In this document: positions 35,578-44,069 of the stretch, piece by piece | Layout: the number at the start of each line of letters is the position of its first letter | How positions within the stretch are numbered: position 1 is the first letter of the stretch | Assembly: GCF_019972155.1 (NCBI RefSeq) | Contig: NZ_BOVL01000059.1 | Coordinates: 47,213-111,212 of the forward strand | Direction of reading: 5' to 3' | Length of the DNA: 64,000 bases | DNA from: Bradyrhizobium sp. RD5-C2 | GTDB taxonomy: Bacteria > Pseudomonadota > Alphaproteobacteria > Rhizobiales > Xanthobacteraceae | The notes under the pieces: model-generated | Told to the model about the DNA's origin: nothing | The model's input: the letters and a program-made list of their open reading frames with translations, nothing else | Databases searched by the model: none | Made by a program: the position numbers and the translations under genes

Positions 35578-35850
35578 TTACTTGCCTTTGGTGTCGACCT
35601 TCTGCTTCTCGTCCTCGTTCATCTTCTTGATCGTGGGATCACGGCTGGCCTCACCGGTGGTTTGGCCGGTGTTCGCGGGCGGCGCATTGCTCGGAACTGA
35701 GGTCTGGTCCGGCAGTACCTTGGCCGGACGCGTCGCAGTCGTGCTCGGCGGCGAGGCGGTCTGCGCAAACGCTGCCTGTGTGGTAAAAAGCAAGACGCCC
35801 GCGGACAAGGTTGCCGCGAGCGTCCTGAATGTTCGAGGTAGGGTTCTCAT
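35578..35850 (-). CDS. Small exported hypothetical protein
   Basis: A 90-residue product from ATG 35850, chosen over ATG 35862 because GGAGAG lies five bases upstream of it. The signal peptide is MRTLPRTFRTLAATLSAGVLLFTTQAAFAQ. The mature part is Thr/Pro/Ser-rich then charged (DPTIKKMNEDEKQKVDTKGK) and is probably disordered. An EcfG-type promoter lies immediately upstream, so the gene is likely a general stress gene. No family recognised. Confidence 0.65.
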   Translation of the reverse strand: MRTLPRTFRTLAATLSAGVLLFTTQAAFAQTASPPSTTATRPAKVLPDQTSVPSNAPPANTGQTTGEASRDPTIKKMNEDEKQKVDTKGK

Positions 35851-35874
35851 CGGTCTCTCCATGTGACCGATGAG

Positions 35875-35899
35875 AACGGCCCGCTCCAGCTAACGTTCC
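35875..35899 (-). promoter_or_regulatory. EcfG-type general stress promoter
   Basis: On the minus strand GGAAC (35899-35895), 16 bases, CGTT (35878-35875). It matches the alphaproteobacterial EcfG consensus GGAAC-N16/17-CGTT. The start site would fall near 35868, 18 bases upstream of the ATG at 35850. Confidence 0.6.
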
Positions 35900-35903
35900 T
35901 GTC

Positions 35904-38231
35904 TCAGGTCTCCAGCTGCTTGCCGATCGGAAGCGCGCGGATGCGTTTTCCGGTGGCGGCAAAGATCGCGTTGCTCAGGGCCGGCGCGAACGGCGGCACG
36001 CCGGGCTCGCCGACGCCGCTCGGCGGGGTGTCTGCTCCGGGCGGCACGATGTAGACGTTGGTGATCGCAGGCGACTCGTCGATCCGGATCACCGGGAAAT
36101 CGTCGAAATTGCTCTGCTGCACCTTGCCGTCCTTGAAGCTGATCTCGCCGTATTTGGCGAGGCTCAGCCCCATGATCGCGGCGCCTTCGATCTGCGAGGC
36201 GATCCGTTCCGGATTGACGTATGTGCCGCAATCGATCGCGGTGTCGACCCGTGGCACCGTGAGCTTGCCCTTGTCGTCGACAGCCACCTCGACGATGGTC
36301 GCGATGTAGCTGACGAAGGAACGATGCACCGCGATGCCGAGACCGTGGCCTTTCGGCACGGTCCGGCCCCACTCGCCCTTTTCCGCAACCAGTTCGACCA
36401 CCTTGCGCAGCCGCGCGGTGTCGATCGGGTAGCTGTCATAGGGCTCGCCGTAGTTCCAGGGATCCTTCACCGAAGACAGGTTGACGATCCGTGGGCTTCC
36501 GATCAGTTCCAGCAGCATGTCCTTCTGGTCGCGGTTCGTCGCATGCGCGATTTCCCCGACCATGGATTGCACCGCGAAGGCGCGCGGGATGTTGGACACC
36601 GAGCGGAACCAGCCGATCCGCGTGAACGCGGCCGCTTCCGGATTTTCGCACTGCAGATTGGCGATCTCGAACGGGTTGTCGATCAGGCCCATGCCGAGTT
36701 CGAACGGCGCTTCGTGGTTGGCGCCGGCGGCGAAGGTCGAGGCGATGGTCGGCGCCACGCTGCGGTGCCGCCACGCAATCACCTTGCCGCTCTTGTCGAG
36801 ACCGGCCTCGATCCGTTCCACCGAGACGGTGTGCAGGAAGTCGTGATGGACGTCGTCCTCACGGGTCCACTGCACCTTGACCGGCGCGCCGAGTTCCTTC
36901 GACAGCAATGCCGCCTCGAGCGCGAAATCGCATTTCGACTTGCGGCCGAAGCCGCCGCCGAGCAGCGTCACGTTGACGGTGACATTGTCCTCAGGGATGC
37001 CGAGCGTCTTGGCGACATCCTCGCGGGTGCCGCCGGGGCTCTGCACCGGCGCCCAGATCTGGGCCTTGTCGCCCTTGACGTCGGCAACCGCGACCGGCGG
37101 CTCCATGCTGACATGGGCGAGATGCGGCAGATAATATTCGCCTGTTATCACCTTGTCGGCGCTCTTCAAGGCCGCATCGACGTCGCCTTCCTTGCGCACG
37201 ATGAGCCCGGGCTTGCGCGCGGCTTCCTCGAGCGAGGCACGATAGGTGACAGAGTCGTACTTGGCGTTGGCGCCGTCATCCCAGACGATCTTCAGCGCGT
37301 CGCGGCCCTTGATCGCGGCACCCGTGTTGCGCGCGATCACGGCCACGCCGCCGAGCGGCTGGAATTTTGACGGCCAGGGCCAGCCCTTGACCTCCATCAC
37401 CTTCTCGACGCCGGGCACCTTCATCGCCGCGCTGTCATCGAACGACTTGACCTTGCCGCCGGTGACCGGCGGACGGGCGATCACAGCGTATTTCAGGCCG
37501 GGCAGGCGGGTATCGGCGCCGTAATGCGCCTTGCCGGTGGTGATGTCGTGCAGGTCGACGATCGAGACCTGGCCCTTGCCGAGATAGCGGAAGTCCTTCG
37601 GGTCCTTCAGCTTGAGGCCTTCGATACTTGGCACCGACTCCTTGGCCGCGTCGGCCGCGAGATCGCCGAAGCCGATCTTGCGTCCGCTCGCGCTGTGAAC
37701 CACCTCGTGGTTCTGCGCTTTCACCTCGGTCACCGGCACGCCCCATTTCTTGGCGGCGGCGGCTTCCAGCATCGAACGCGCGGAGGCGCCGATCTGGCGC
37801 ATCGGTATCAGATAGTGCCGCGTGCTGCGCGACCCATCGGTGTCCTGGTTGCCGAACTTGACCTCGTCGCCATGCGCCTGCTGGACATGGACGCGCGACC
37901 AGTCGGCCTCCATTTCCTCGGCGACGATCAAGGGCAGGCTGGTGCGGACGCCGGTGCCCATCTCGGCGCGATGCGCCAGGATGGTGACGACGCCGTCGGG
38001 GGCGATCGCGACGAACACGCGCGGATCGACCACGACGCCGTGCGGCATCTTGCCGGCGCCGGTCTCATAGGCGAACGCCTGGCGCGTCATCACGGGTGCG
38101 GCGAGCACGAAAGAGCCGGCGATGCCGAGACCCTTGAGGATGCTGCGGCGCGACAGGTTCTCGACCTTCACGTGCTTCTCGAAGCCGCGAAGCTTGCGAG
38201 AATTAGTGGGGATATTGGTGCGAATGTTCAT
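35904..38231 (-). CDS. Molybdenum hydroxylase large subunit, xanthine dehydrogenase family
   Basis: A 775-residue molybdopterin-binding subunit resembling isoquinoline 1-oxidoreductase beta. The start ATG 38231 was chosen over an upstream ATG at 38264 because it begins one base after the small-subunit stop. A twin-arginine signal (LSRRSILKGLGIAGSFVLAAPV) sends it to the periplasm. The cofactor loop is LLGGGFGRKSKCDFALEAALLSK, and the catalytic Glu is likely in PPSGVGEPGVPPFAPAL. No FAD subunit is present, as in the isoquinoline-type two-subunit enzymes, which usually use a cytochrome partner. Substrate unknown, probably an aldehyde or N-heterocycle. Confidence 0.9.
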   Translation of the reverse strand: MNIRTNIPTNSRKLRGFEKHVKVENLSRRSILKGLGIAGSFVLAAPVMTRQAFAYETGAGKMPHGVVVDPRVFVAIAPDGVVTILAHRAEMGTGVRTSLPLIVAEEMEADWSRVHVQQAHGDEVKFGNQDTDGSRSTRHYLIPMRQIGASARSMLEAAAAKKWGVPVTEVKAQNHEVVHSASGRKIGFGDLAADAAKESVPSIEGLKLKDPKDFRYLGKGQVSIVDLHDITTGKAHYGADTRLPGLKYAVIARPPVTGGKVKSFDDSAAMKVPGVEKVMEVKGWPWPSKFQPLGGVAVIARNTGAAIKGRDALKIVWDDGANAKYDSVTYRASLEEAARKPGLIVRKEGDVDAALKSADKVITGEYYLPHLAHVSMEPPVAVADVKGDKAQIWAPVQSPGGTREDVAKTLGIPEDNVTVNVTLLGGGFGRKSKCDFALEAALLSKELGAPVKVQWTREDDVHHDFLHTVSVERIEAGLDKSGKVIAWRHRSVAPTIASTFAAGANHEAPFELGMGLIDNPFEIANLQCENPEAAAFTRIGWFRSVSNIPRAFAVQSMVGEIAHATNRDQKDMLLELIGSPRIVNLSSVKDPWNYGEPYDSYPIDTARLRKVVELVAEKGEWGRTVPKGHGLGIAVHRSFVSYIATIVEVAVDDKGKLTVPRVDTAIDCGTYVNPERIASQIEGAAIMGLSLAKYGEISFKDGKVQQSNFDDFPVIRIDESPAITNVYIVPPGADTPPSGVGEPGVPPFAPALSNAIFAATGKRIRALPIGKQLET

Positions 38232-38232
38232 G

Positions 38233-38685
38233 TCACACCCCCGTCGATGCGAGATGGACGGCATTCTCGATCCGCTGGTAGCAGCCGCAGCGGCAGATAT
38301 TGCCCGACATGGCTTCGCGGATCTGGTCGTGATTGGGTTTCGGGTTCTGGTCCAGCAGCGCCGCGGCCTGCATGATCTGACCGGCCTGGCAGTAGCCGCA
38401 CTGCGGAACGTTGACCTGGCGCCACGCCTTCTGCACCGGATGGTCGCCGGTCGGGTGCAGCCCCTCGATGGTGGTGACCTCGCGGCCGGCCGCGTCGGAG
38501 ACCGAGGTGATGCAGGCGCGCACCGCCTCCTTGTCGATGATCACGGTGCAGGCGCCACACAGGGCCTGGCCGCAGCCGAACTTGGTGCCGGTGAGGCCGG
38601 CTTCGTCACGCAGATACCACAGCAGCGAAAGATCCGGGTCGCCGTCCCAATTCTGTTCCTGGCCGTTGATTTTTAGCTTGATCAT
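38233..38685 (-). CDS. Molybdenum hydroxylase small subunit, [2Fe-2S] protein
   Basis: A 150-residue iron-sulfur subunit. The plant-type ferredoxin centre is GTKFGCGQALCGACTV (Cys residues), and the second centre is CGYCQAGQIMQAAALL with GNICRCGCYQRI. The order and length match the isoquinoline 1-oxidoreductase alpha subunit. The stop is one base from the large-subunit start, so the pair is translationally coupled. The gene has no signal peptide and would be carried across as a complex with the Tat-tagged large subunit. Confidence 0.93.
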   Translation of the reverse strand: MIKLKINGQEQNWDGDPDLSLLWYLRDEAGLTGTKFGCGQALCGACTVIIDKEAVRACITSVSDAAGREVTTIEGLHPTGDHPVQKAWRQVNVPQCGYCQAGQIMQAAALLDQNPKPNHDQIREAMSGNICRCGCYQRIENAVHLASTGV

Positions 38686-39202
38686 GGTCTGTCCTCGCTC
38701 TGCCTAAGCTGTTGACCGGTGCGGACAGGGCGGAACATCTTCCATTGCCTGCGACCGCGCTGATGTTTGTTTTTGCCAAGATATTCGTGAGCCAAATTGC
38801 CGTGCGCCAATGCCTTAACGTCAAAGCGTCTGCGCTTTGTTCCAAGCACTCCTCTCGCGTCTCGAGCGCCTTGCCCGGCGCAGCATGGTGAAGAGCTGCG
38901 ATGTTAGCAGAGGCAGGCCGCCGGGTGACTTCACAGCCAGGTGTTTTGCATTTCCGTTTGGCGAAAGCAGGGCCGTGCACGATGCAGACATGACATCCGC
39001 AGGTGGCCATGCGATCGGCGACCGCACTGCCGTACCGTGCAGATCCGATGCACCGGGGGCTCCGGGGCTGGCCGGTTTGGGACCCCGTTCCGTGCCGAAA
39101 CCGCAGGCATGGCATGGTAAGCATGGATGACAAAATCCCCGCCGCAATGCACAAGCCATCTTGCGGCAGGCCGATTTCGAGGCTATTGCCTTCCCTCTCA
39201 AC
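38686..39202. other. Gene-free stretch between molybdenum hydroxylase and tRNA-Glu
   Basis: About 500 bases. Frames on both strands are open but lack ribosome binding sites and show no family resemblance. The left end should contain the hydroxylase promoter. Nothing else is recognised. Confidence 0.35.
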
Positions 39203-39277
39203 GCTCCCTTCGTCTAGCGGTTAGGACGCGGCCCTCTCAAGGCTGAAACAGGGGTTCGATTCCCCTAGGGAGCGCCA
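39203..39277 (+). tRNA. tRNA-Glu, anticodon CUC
   Basis: 75 bases including an encoded CCA end. The acceptor GCTCCCT pairs with AGGGAGC, the T arm is AGGGG-TTCGATT-CCCCT, and the anticodon stem CGGCC/GGCTG encloses the loop CTCTCAA with anticodon CTC at 39236-39238. The D arm is TCGTCTAGCGGTTAGGACG. tRNA genes are common integration sites and accessory small genes follow, but no integrase or flanking repeat of the 3' end was found. Confidence 0.95.
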
Positions 39278-39834
39278 ACAAAATCAATCTCTTAATAGCC
39301 CGGCACCCGCTTACGTCGAATATGCGTTGAATATACATCAGCGACAGATGACGCACGCTGGCGACCGGTGAACGCGCGAAAACCCGGCCTTAAGACGTTC
39401 AATCCTGCCACTTTGGCGTAGCGCGTTTTCGCGTAGCGGTTGAAGATGACCGCTGAAATTCCGCCACCGGGCTGGATCGCCGGACGCATTTCCAGGATAC
39501 CCGTCCGATCGATGACTGCGTGGAGTGGCTTCTTCGGAAGGCGTCGATTCGTGCTCCCGCGACCTGCGTGCCGTCCATCCCGCATGGCGCCCGTCCCTGC
39601 GCCTTGGCGCGCTATGCGGTGCTGCGCGCTGCATCTCACGCAATGGCTCAGCAATCGTGTGAAGACGAATTAAGGCCGGCGGGGGTGCCCGCCACGGTCG
39701 AGCTATGGCAAACAAGGCAAGTCTCAAATCCGCTGTAGCTAGGTCACGTGCAGACGACTCGCTTTTTCAGGCCTTCCTGAGGTTGCGCTTGATGGGCAAT
39801 CGACATTTCTCGACGTGGGGCGGCAGGTGACCCA
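39278..39834. other. Intergenic region after tRNA-Glu
   Basis: About 550 bases with no clear gene. The longest frames (39440-39673 plus, 39292-39654 minus) have no ribosome binding site and no recognisable domain. It may be remnant DNA. The segment CGTAGCGCGTTTTCGCGTAGCG near 39416-39438 is a short local repeat. Confidence 0.35.
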
Positions 39835-39859
39835 GGAACGGAAGCGGAATTAGCACGTT
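39835..39859 (+). promoter_or_regulatory. EcfG-type general stress promoter
   Basis: GGAAC at 39835-39839, 16 bases, CGTT at 39856-39859. It matches the EcfG consensus exactly. It ends eight bases before the ATG at 39867, so the transcript may be nearly leaderless. Confidence 0.65.
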
Positions 39860-39866
39860 GCGGATT

Positions 39867-40094
39867 ATGACACGATATTTCTTCGATTATCGCCCCTCGG
39901 ACAGCGAAGCCGCGATCGACGAAACGGGGCACGAACTCGAAAGTCTCGACGCTGCACGAGCGATGGCTTTTGCTGCCCTCGGCGATGCAGCCTTCGACGA
40001 GGGAAGGGACGGACATGAGTTCCGTCTGACGATCGACATAAGAGACGGCTCGGAGGTCGTCGGCACCGCTACTGCGACTATCTCAACCACGTGA
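39867..40094 (+). CDS. DUF6894-type small protein, stress-regulated
   Basis: A 75-residue acidic protein (MTRYFFDYRPSDSEAAIDETGHELESLDAARAMAFAALGDAAFDEG...), the same strand-helix-strand layout as the DUF6894 proteins at 891 and 42030. The ATG at 39867 is preferred to TTG 39858, which lies within the promoter's -10. The gene is controlled by a predicted EcfG promoter and runs into a Crp/Fnr gene 7 bases later, so the two share a transcript. Function unknown. Confidence 0.78.
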   Translation: MTRYFFDYRPSDSEAAIDETGHELESLDAARAMAFAALGDAAFDEGRDGHEFRLTIDIRDGSEVVGTATATISTT

Positions 40095-40101
40095 TCCCGC
40101 A

Positions 40102-40818
40102 ATGCATCAACGACTGATCGCGCGCTTGCAGGCAGTTTCTGGCCTTGCTCAGGAAGAGCTTGCTGTATTGAACGCACTTCCTCACACCGTCAGAAAGCTT
40201 GATGATCGAGAAACCATTCTGAAGGAAGGTGACGGGGCGTTTACCTGTGTCGTGCTCATTAGCGGCTTTCTATGTCGCCGCAAAATCGTCGGTGATCGAA
40301 GCCAAATACTTTCGCTGCACGTTCCGGGCGACATTCCCGATTTGATGACTTTGTACTTGCCGACGATGGATCACGATCTGATCAGCGTCGGGCAAAGCAT
40401 CGTAGGGACAGTGCCGCACGCGGCGGTACGGACGATGTTCGACAAGCAGCCCTCGTTGGTCCATACGTTCTGGCGCGAGACACTTATTGACGCGGCAATC
40501 TTCCGGCATTGGGTCGGCAACCTCGGCGCCTTGGATGCCCTTCATCGCGTTGCACAACTGTTCTGCGAACTTGCCGTACGTCTTGAGTTTGTAGGCCTGC
40601 TCAACAGGGGCAGCTTTGCTTTCCCGCTGACGCAGGCAGATATTGGATCAGCTTGTGGCCTTTCGACAGTTCATACCAACAGAACGTTGCAGGCTCTTCG
40701 GAGGCGAGGGCTGTTAGAATGGCGTGGAGAGATGGTGACGCTTCCGAACCGCGGAGAACTGGAAGCGCTTGCTGATTTCAACGCTGACTATCTGCAACGA
40801 AGTTCGAAATCGGCGTAG
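40102..40818 (+). CDS. Crp/Fnr family transcriptional regulator
   Basis: A 238-residue regulator. The N-terminal cyclic-nucleotide-binding fold shows RETILKEGDGAFTCVVLISGFLCRRKIVGDRSQILSLHVPGDIPDL, and the C-terminal winged helix FPLTQADIGSACGLSTVHTNRTLQALRRRGLLEWRGEMVTL. No Fe-S Cys cluster is seen, so it is not a true oxygen-sensing Fnr. Such FixK-unlike members are common in bradyrhizobia. It is probably co-expressed with the upstream DUF6894 gene from the EcfG promoter, placing it in the stress network. Confidence 0.9.
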   Translation: MHQRLIARLQAVSGLAQEELAVLNALPHTVRKLDDRETILKEGDGAFTCVVLISGFLCRRKIVGDRSQILSLHVPGDIPDLMTLYLPTMDHDLISVGQSIVGTVPHAAVRTMFDKQPSLVHTFWRETLIDAAIFRHWVGNLGALDALHRVAQLFCELAVRLEFVGLLNRGSFAFPLTQADIGSACGLSTVHTNRTLQALRRRGLLEWRGEMVTLPNRGELEALADFNADYLQRSSKSA

Positions 40819-40845
40819 TTGGTCTATGCAGGCGCCGCGAGAGGG

Positions 40846-41073
40846 TCAACGTCCACCCCAGCTTCTCGGAAAGGACTTCCACTGTACGTAATCGTAGCTA
40901 CCGGTCCACCGAAGAACGATGCCATTGCATAGCTCGCATCTGAAGTAGTTAGTCGCAGGCCGCGATATTTGGCTGGCTTCGTGGACTGCGTTGCAGTCCG
41001 CACAAGCGAACACGACCCTGACAGGCCGTTCTGCGCCGGGCATCCTGGTTTTCTTGCAACTGGTGTCTGTCAT
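40846..41073 (-). CDS. Small zinc-ribbon protein
   Basis: A 75-residue protein with a four-Cys site, CADC near residue 24 and CELC 21 residues later (FACADCNAV ... FRCELCNGI), plus TGSYDYVQWKSF at the end. The spacing suits a zinc ribbon. It is a single gene facing the Crp gene. A regulatory or RNA-binding function is only a guess. Start ATG 41073 is the only good candidate. Confidence 0.65.
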   Translation of the reverse strand: MTDTSCKKTRMPGAERPVRVVFACADCNAVHEASQISRPATNYFRCELCNGIVLRWTGSYDYVQWKSFPRSWGGR

Positions 41074-41285
41074 CGGGGCGCCAGATTGGGCGGGGCCACA
41101 GTCTCTCCCGGAGAACGGCGGCCCCTGACCGCGCGATACGCATGACCGACGCCAATCCGCGCGGCTGGCACGATGATTGGTCGTAGACCGAGGGGCAGCA
41201 ACGCAATTCAGTTCTTAACCTTGCTCATTGCGGTTAACGGGCGGACCGGACCGGCTGTCGCACAAGCGGTCATCGTTAGCTTTCG

Positions 41286-41783
41286 TTGCGAGGCTTTTCG
41301 CGCACTTGGCTGGCGATTAACCAATTTCTTCCATACTCCGTGGCCAGCCAGACCGGAGACGTGGAAGTGTCCTTCCAACTGACCGTCTTGAAAGTGCTGG
41401 CCGGCCAATCTGCCGGGCGAGCCTCCGTCGCCGACCTGCGGCACGCCGTTGCAATCTTGATGAATAGCGGCAAGGACTGGACCGATCGCATGAAGCGATT
41501 GGCCGAACACGCGCCGCACCTGAATATTTTCTCGGCCAAGTTCGTGCTGTGCGATGATGCGGGCTGGGAAATCACGGAAGAGGGAAGGCAGTTCCTTGTC
41601 GCGCTCGAAGCGGCGACTCTTCGAAAGGCGCTGCCGCTTCGACCAATCGATCCGTCACTCAGCGAACCCACTACGCAAGCGGCGACAGATGCGCCGAGAT
41701 CATCTGATCTTCCCGGGAGACGTCGTCGTGATCGGCCGCGTTGTCGCAGCGGAAAAGAACGATCCGCTCGCCGCAGGGCGTAG
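41286..41783 (+). CDS. Hypothetical protein, start uncertain
   Basis: A frame of 165 residues. The credible core is VEVSFQLTVLKVLAGQSAGRASVADLRHAVAILMNSGKDWTDRMKRLAEHAP...WEITEEGRQFLVALEAA, which resembles a small winged-helix protein (a helix, then a helix-turn-helix-like part, then GWEITEEGRQFL). The true start is probably an internal GTG (41361) or nearby. The last 45 residues are Arg/Pro/Ser-rich and look like read-through. Family not recognised. Intergenic space from 41074 to 41285 holds nothing I can name. Confidence 0.5.
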   Translation: MRGFSRTWLAINQFLPYSVASQTGDVEVSFQLTVLKVLAGQSAGRASVADLRHAVAILMNSGKDWTDRMKRLAEHAPHLNIFSAKFVLCDDAGWEITEEGRQFLVALEAATLRKALPLRPIDPSLSEPTTQAATDAPRSSDLPGRRRRDRPRCRSGKERSARRRA

Positions 41784-41970
41784 AGCAATGCTCTGACTTG
41801 ATGGCACGGGTGGCGCCATTGTCCATTCTTAGGCAGCGCGGCGGCCCGGCTGGGTAATTTCTTCGAGCAACTGATCTGGTACTCGATGCTCCTCTTCGAT
41901 CCTCCGGCTGAATGGATCCCGCTCGTGCTCCAAACGCCGACAAATTCGTTCCCGGTCGAGCGCATCGTTG

Positions 41971-41995
41971 GGAACGAGGCAGATACGCTGACGTT
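41971..41995 (+). promoter_or_regulatory. EcfG-type general stress promoter
   Basis: GGAAC at 41971-41975, 16 bases, CGTT at 41992-41995. Exact EcfG consensus, 34 bases upstream of the DUF6894 start at 42030. A ribosome binding site, AGAGGA, sits between. Confidence 0.65.
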
Positions 41996-42029
41996 GGCCT
42001 TCGTAATAGGCGTGGCCAGAGGATACCAA

Positions 42030-42266
42030 ATGCCGCTGTATTTCTTTCATGTCTATCATGACGGCCCCAACCGCGACGAGGTTGGGGAGGAGCTTTCGGA
42101 TCGCCACGCCGCCTGGAAGGAAGCCACGACGATGGCGGGGGAGACCCTGAAGGATCTCGACGGCCAGCTGAAGCCGGGACACGACTGGAGCCTGGAAGTA
42201 ACCGACGCGTCGGAAAAGGTGCTCTTCAGGCTTGTGGTTTCTGCTGAAGACGGCGTTGACGCGTAA
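42030..42266 (+). CDS. DUF6894-type small protein, stress-regulated
   Basis: A 78-residue product beginning MPLYFFHVYHDGPNRDEVGEELSDRHAAWKEATTMAGETL, then a strand part (DWSLEVTDASEKVLFRLVV). It is a DUF6894 family member. A longer frame upstream (from 41886) reads through the promoter, so I take ATG 42030, which has AGAGGA upstream. It lies behind a predicted EcfG promoter. Function unknown. Confidence 0.8.
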   Translation: MPLYFFHVYHDGPNRDEVGEELSDRHAAWKEATTMAGETLKDLDGQLKPGHDWSLEVTDASEKVLFRLVVSAEDGVDA

Positions 42267-42479
42267 ACGCCTGCTTCGGGCCTTTGGTGCTATGATTGAC
42301 TTTTTGGATTGGGCGGCATTCTGCCTATATTGATACGTCGTTTGGGTCCAATCGCTCCAGCATAGCCGTTGCTCCTGTTGGAGCGAGAGAAACATACTCT
42401 GTGCGATGCCCTAAACGGAGGAACCCTGGCGCCATGGGGGACTTGGTGGCAGCTGGGAGCTAACGACAAGGACACCACC

Positions 42480-42674
42480 ATGGCACGAGACGAGCATAAC
42501 AAGGCTGCAGAACACCACGAGAATGCAGCGAAGGCGCACCGGTCCGCCGCTGACCATCACGGCAAGGGCGATCACGCCAAGGGCAAAGAGCACGCCTCCG
42601 CTGCCAAGCAGCATTCGCAGACCGCCCATCAGCACAGTGATGAGGCGCACTCCAAGAGCCAGCAGCAGAAGTAA
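42480..42674 (+). CDS. His/Ala-rich 64-residue protein
   Basis: ATG 42480. The product is very rich in His, Ala, Lys, Glu and Gln (MARDEHNKAAEHHENAAKAHRSA...), with His every three to four residues, so it should be one long amphipathic helix able to bind metal ions. It resembles the small rhizobial stress proteins of the Lea/KGG-like type without a named domain. A perfect terminator follows directly (42683-42713), so it is a single-gene unit. A -10-like TATATT at about 42333 may belong to a sigma-70 promoter (weak evidence). Confidence 0.7.
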   Translation: MARDEHNKAAEHHENAAKAHRSAADHHGKGDHAKGKEHASAAKQHSQTAHQHSDEAHSKSQQQK

Positions 42675-42682
42675 CGAATAGA

Positions 42683-42713
42683 AATAGGCCCGGCGGAAGC
42701 CGGGCCTATTTTT
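42683..42713 (+). terminator. Rho-independent terminator
   Basis: Perfect 12-bp stem AATAGGCCCGGC / GCCGGGCCTATT with the loop GGAA and TTT after it, 9 bases past the His-rich gene stop. Confidence 0.9.
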
Positions 42714-42952
42714 GTCGCTCCTTCAACGCAGCTGCTATGACCTATCTCCAGAGAGACTTTAGTCTCGCATTATTTTTTCAGCTGCCTTGGTTCTCACGTG
42801 GGTGAATAAGGGTCCACAGTATAACGTGCGATATAGAACGCATCCTTGGCTGTCTGGCAATTTATGTCCCATCACCGCCCGGCCCGTGGCTTATATCGGT
42901 GATGAGAACGCCCGCTTTGCGCTCCCGCCCAACAGAAACAGGGAACCGCGCA

Positions 42953-43156
42953 ATGGCTACGAAACGAAACCGATTTAAGCAGACCCAATCGCTTGAGATC
43001 CGCCTGGCCGATGAGGCACAGCGCCTCCGCCTACAAGCTGACGTCCTCGCACCTGGGCGTGACCGGGAAGCCCTTTTGAAGAAGGCCAGACAGGCTGAAA
43101 CCGGATCGCATCTGACCGAATGGCTACGATCCTCCGAGCTTCAACCGCCGAAGTGA
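42953..43156 (+). CDS. 67-residue conserved-looking hypothetical protein
   Basis: ATG 42953. The product MATKRNRFKQTQSLEIRLADEAQRLRLQADVLAPGRDREALLKKARQAETGSHLTEWLRSSELQ is basic and helical and strongly resembles small rhizobial proteins found in stress loci. A frame starting at 42899 would add 18 residues, but ATG 42953 is preferred because MATKRNRFK is a typical start. No function known. Confidence 0.65.
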   Translation: MATKRNRFKQTQSLEIRLADEAQRLRLQADVLAPGRDREALLKKARQAETGSHLTEWLRSSELQPPK

Positions 43157-43435
43157 TCAGAATCGCCCGGGCTTGGAACGGTCGGGTCGCTGGATCATTG
43201 AAGGGTCATCATCGAACGGATGACTGAGAGCGCTTCATGCTCCTGCCTGATCTGAGCGGGTGAGCTGTGTGTGAGAAATGCGCCATTGTCGGCGCCGGGA
43301 TACGTCACTTGCAACAGATGAAGATAGCCGCGACACGCGTTCAAGACGCGCGTGTTGTCCAAACTCAGCTAGTGCGATCCTCCGCATTTAACCTGGGGGC
43401 CTTTGAAACTAACTCCACGGGAGGAGTTATCCCTT

Positions 43436-43663
43436 ATGCCGATGCTTAAATCACCATCTGCTGGCCCAATGAGCATGCAGCCTACCGAGCATAGCTCGAC
43501 AGCGCCAACTCACCAGCTGGCGATGACGCCAACGGCCGGCGAACAACAGAAGACGCCACCACTGAAGAAACAAAAAACCAGGGCAGACGCCGTCCGCGCT
43601 GCGATCGCCAGGATCACGCGGCGTAATTCCCTGCGGACACAGCGTGCTGCACAGAAGCGCTAG
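43436..43663 (+). CDS. 75-residue Lys/Arg-rich hypothetical protein
   Basis: ATG 43436, preceded by GGGAGGAG (43420-43427) at good spacing. The N-terminal half is Ser/Thr/Pro/Gln-rich (PTEHSSTAPTHQLAMTPTAGEQQ) and the C-terminal half is basic and helical (KKQKTRADAVRAAIARITRRNSLRTQRAAQKR). No family recognised. It could bind nucleic acid. A weaker EcfG-like site (GGAAC-N16-CATT at 43175-43199) is 240 bases upstream, too far to be assigned to this gene with confidence. Confidence 0.6.
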   Translation: MPMLKSPSAGPMSMQPTEHSSTAPTHQLAMTPTAGEQQKTPPLKKQKTRADAVRAAIARITRRNSLRTQRAAQKR

Positions 43664-43685
43664 TCGCCGCCAGCAAATTCCGCGT

Positions 43686-44063
43686 TCAATTGCTGGAATC
43701 GATCCTCCGATCCAGGTCGCGAAGGTACGACATGCCGTGCACTGTTAATCGGTGCTGGTCCCTCTCGCCAGCGATGTACAGTTTCATCAGATATCGGGAA
43801 AGCTGTTCACGGGATCCCTTCGTCTCGCAACGGTCGGCGAGCACGCCGTATATCCTTAGCGCGCGATCAACAGGAAGAATGTTCATTGGGTCAACTCTTG
43901 CGATCATTTCTGAAAAGGCAAGGTTCGCTGCTTCGTATTGTTCCCAAAGAATAGCCCGTCTCACGATATGATTTTGAGCGGGGCGTTCGCTATCGCTCTC
44001 CCAGCCACCAAGTCCACGGAGGGGGCATGGCAGCTCAGGATCGCGCGAGCCCGTCGCCAGCAA
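43686..44063 (-). CDS. Hypothetical protein, start uncertain
   Basis: Up to 125 residues; the convincing part starts near residue 34 (RRAILWEQYEAANLAFSEMIARVDPMNILPVDRALRIYGVLADRCETKGSREQLSRYLMKLYIAGERDQHRLTVHGMSYLRDLDRRI) and is helical. The first 33 residues look random, and GTG 43964 is a plausible start. The gene follows the GlsB-like gene on the same strand by 6 bases or more. No family recognised. Confidence 0.45.
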   Translation of the reverse strand: MLATGSRDPELPCPLRGLGGWESDSERPAQNHIVRRAILWEQYEAANLAFSEMIARVDPMNILPVDRALRIYGVLADRCETKGSREQLSRYLMKLYIAGERDQHRLTVHGMSYLRDLDRRIDSSN

Positions 44064-44069
44064 GCATTG

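Noticed and set aside
43175..43199. GGAAC-N16-CATT as an EcfG promoter
   Set aside because: One mismatch and no gene start within 200 bases; kept out of the feature list.
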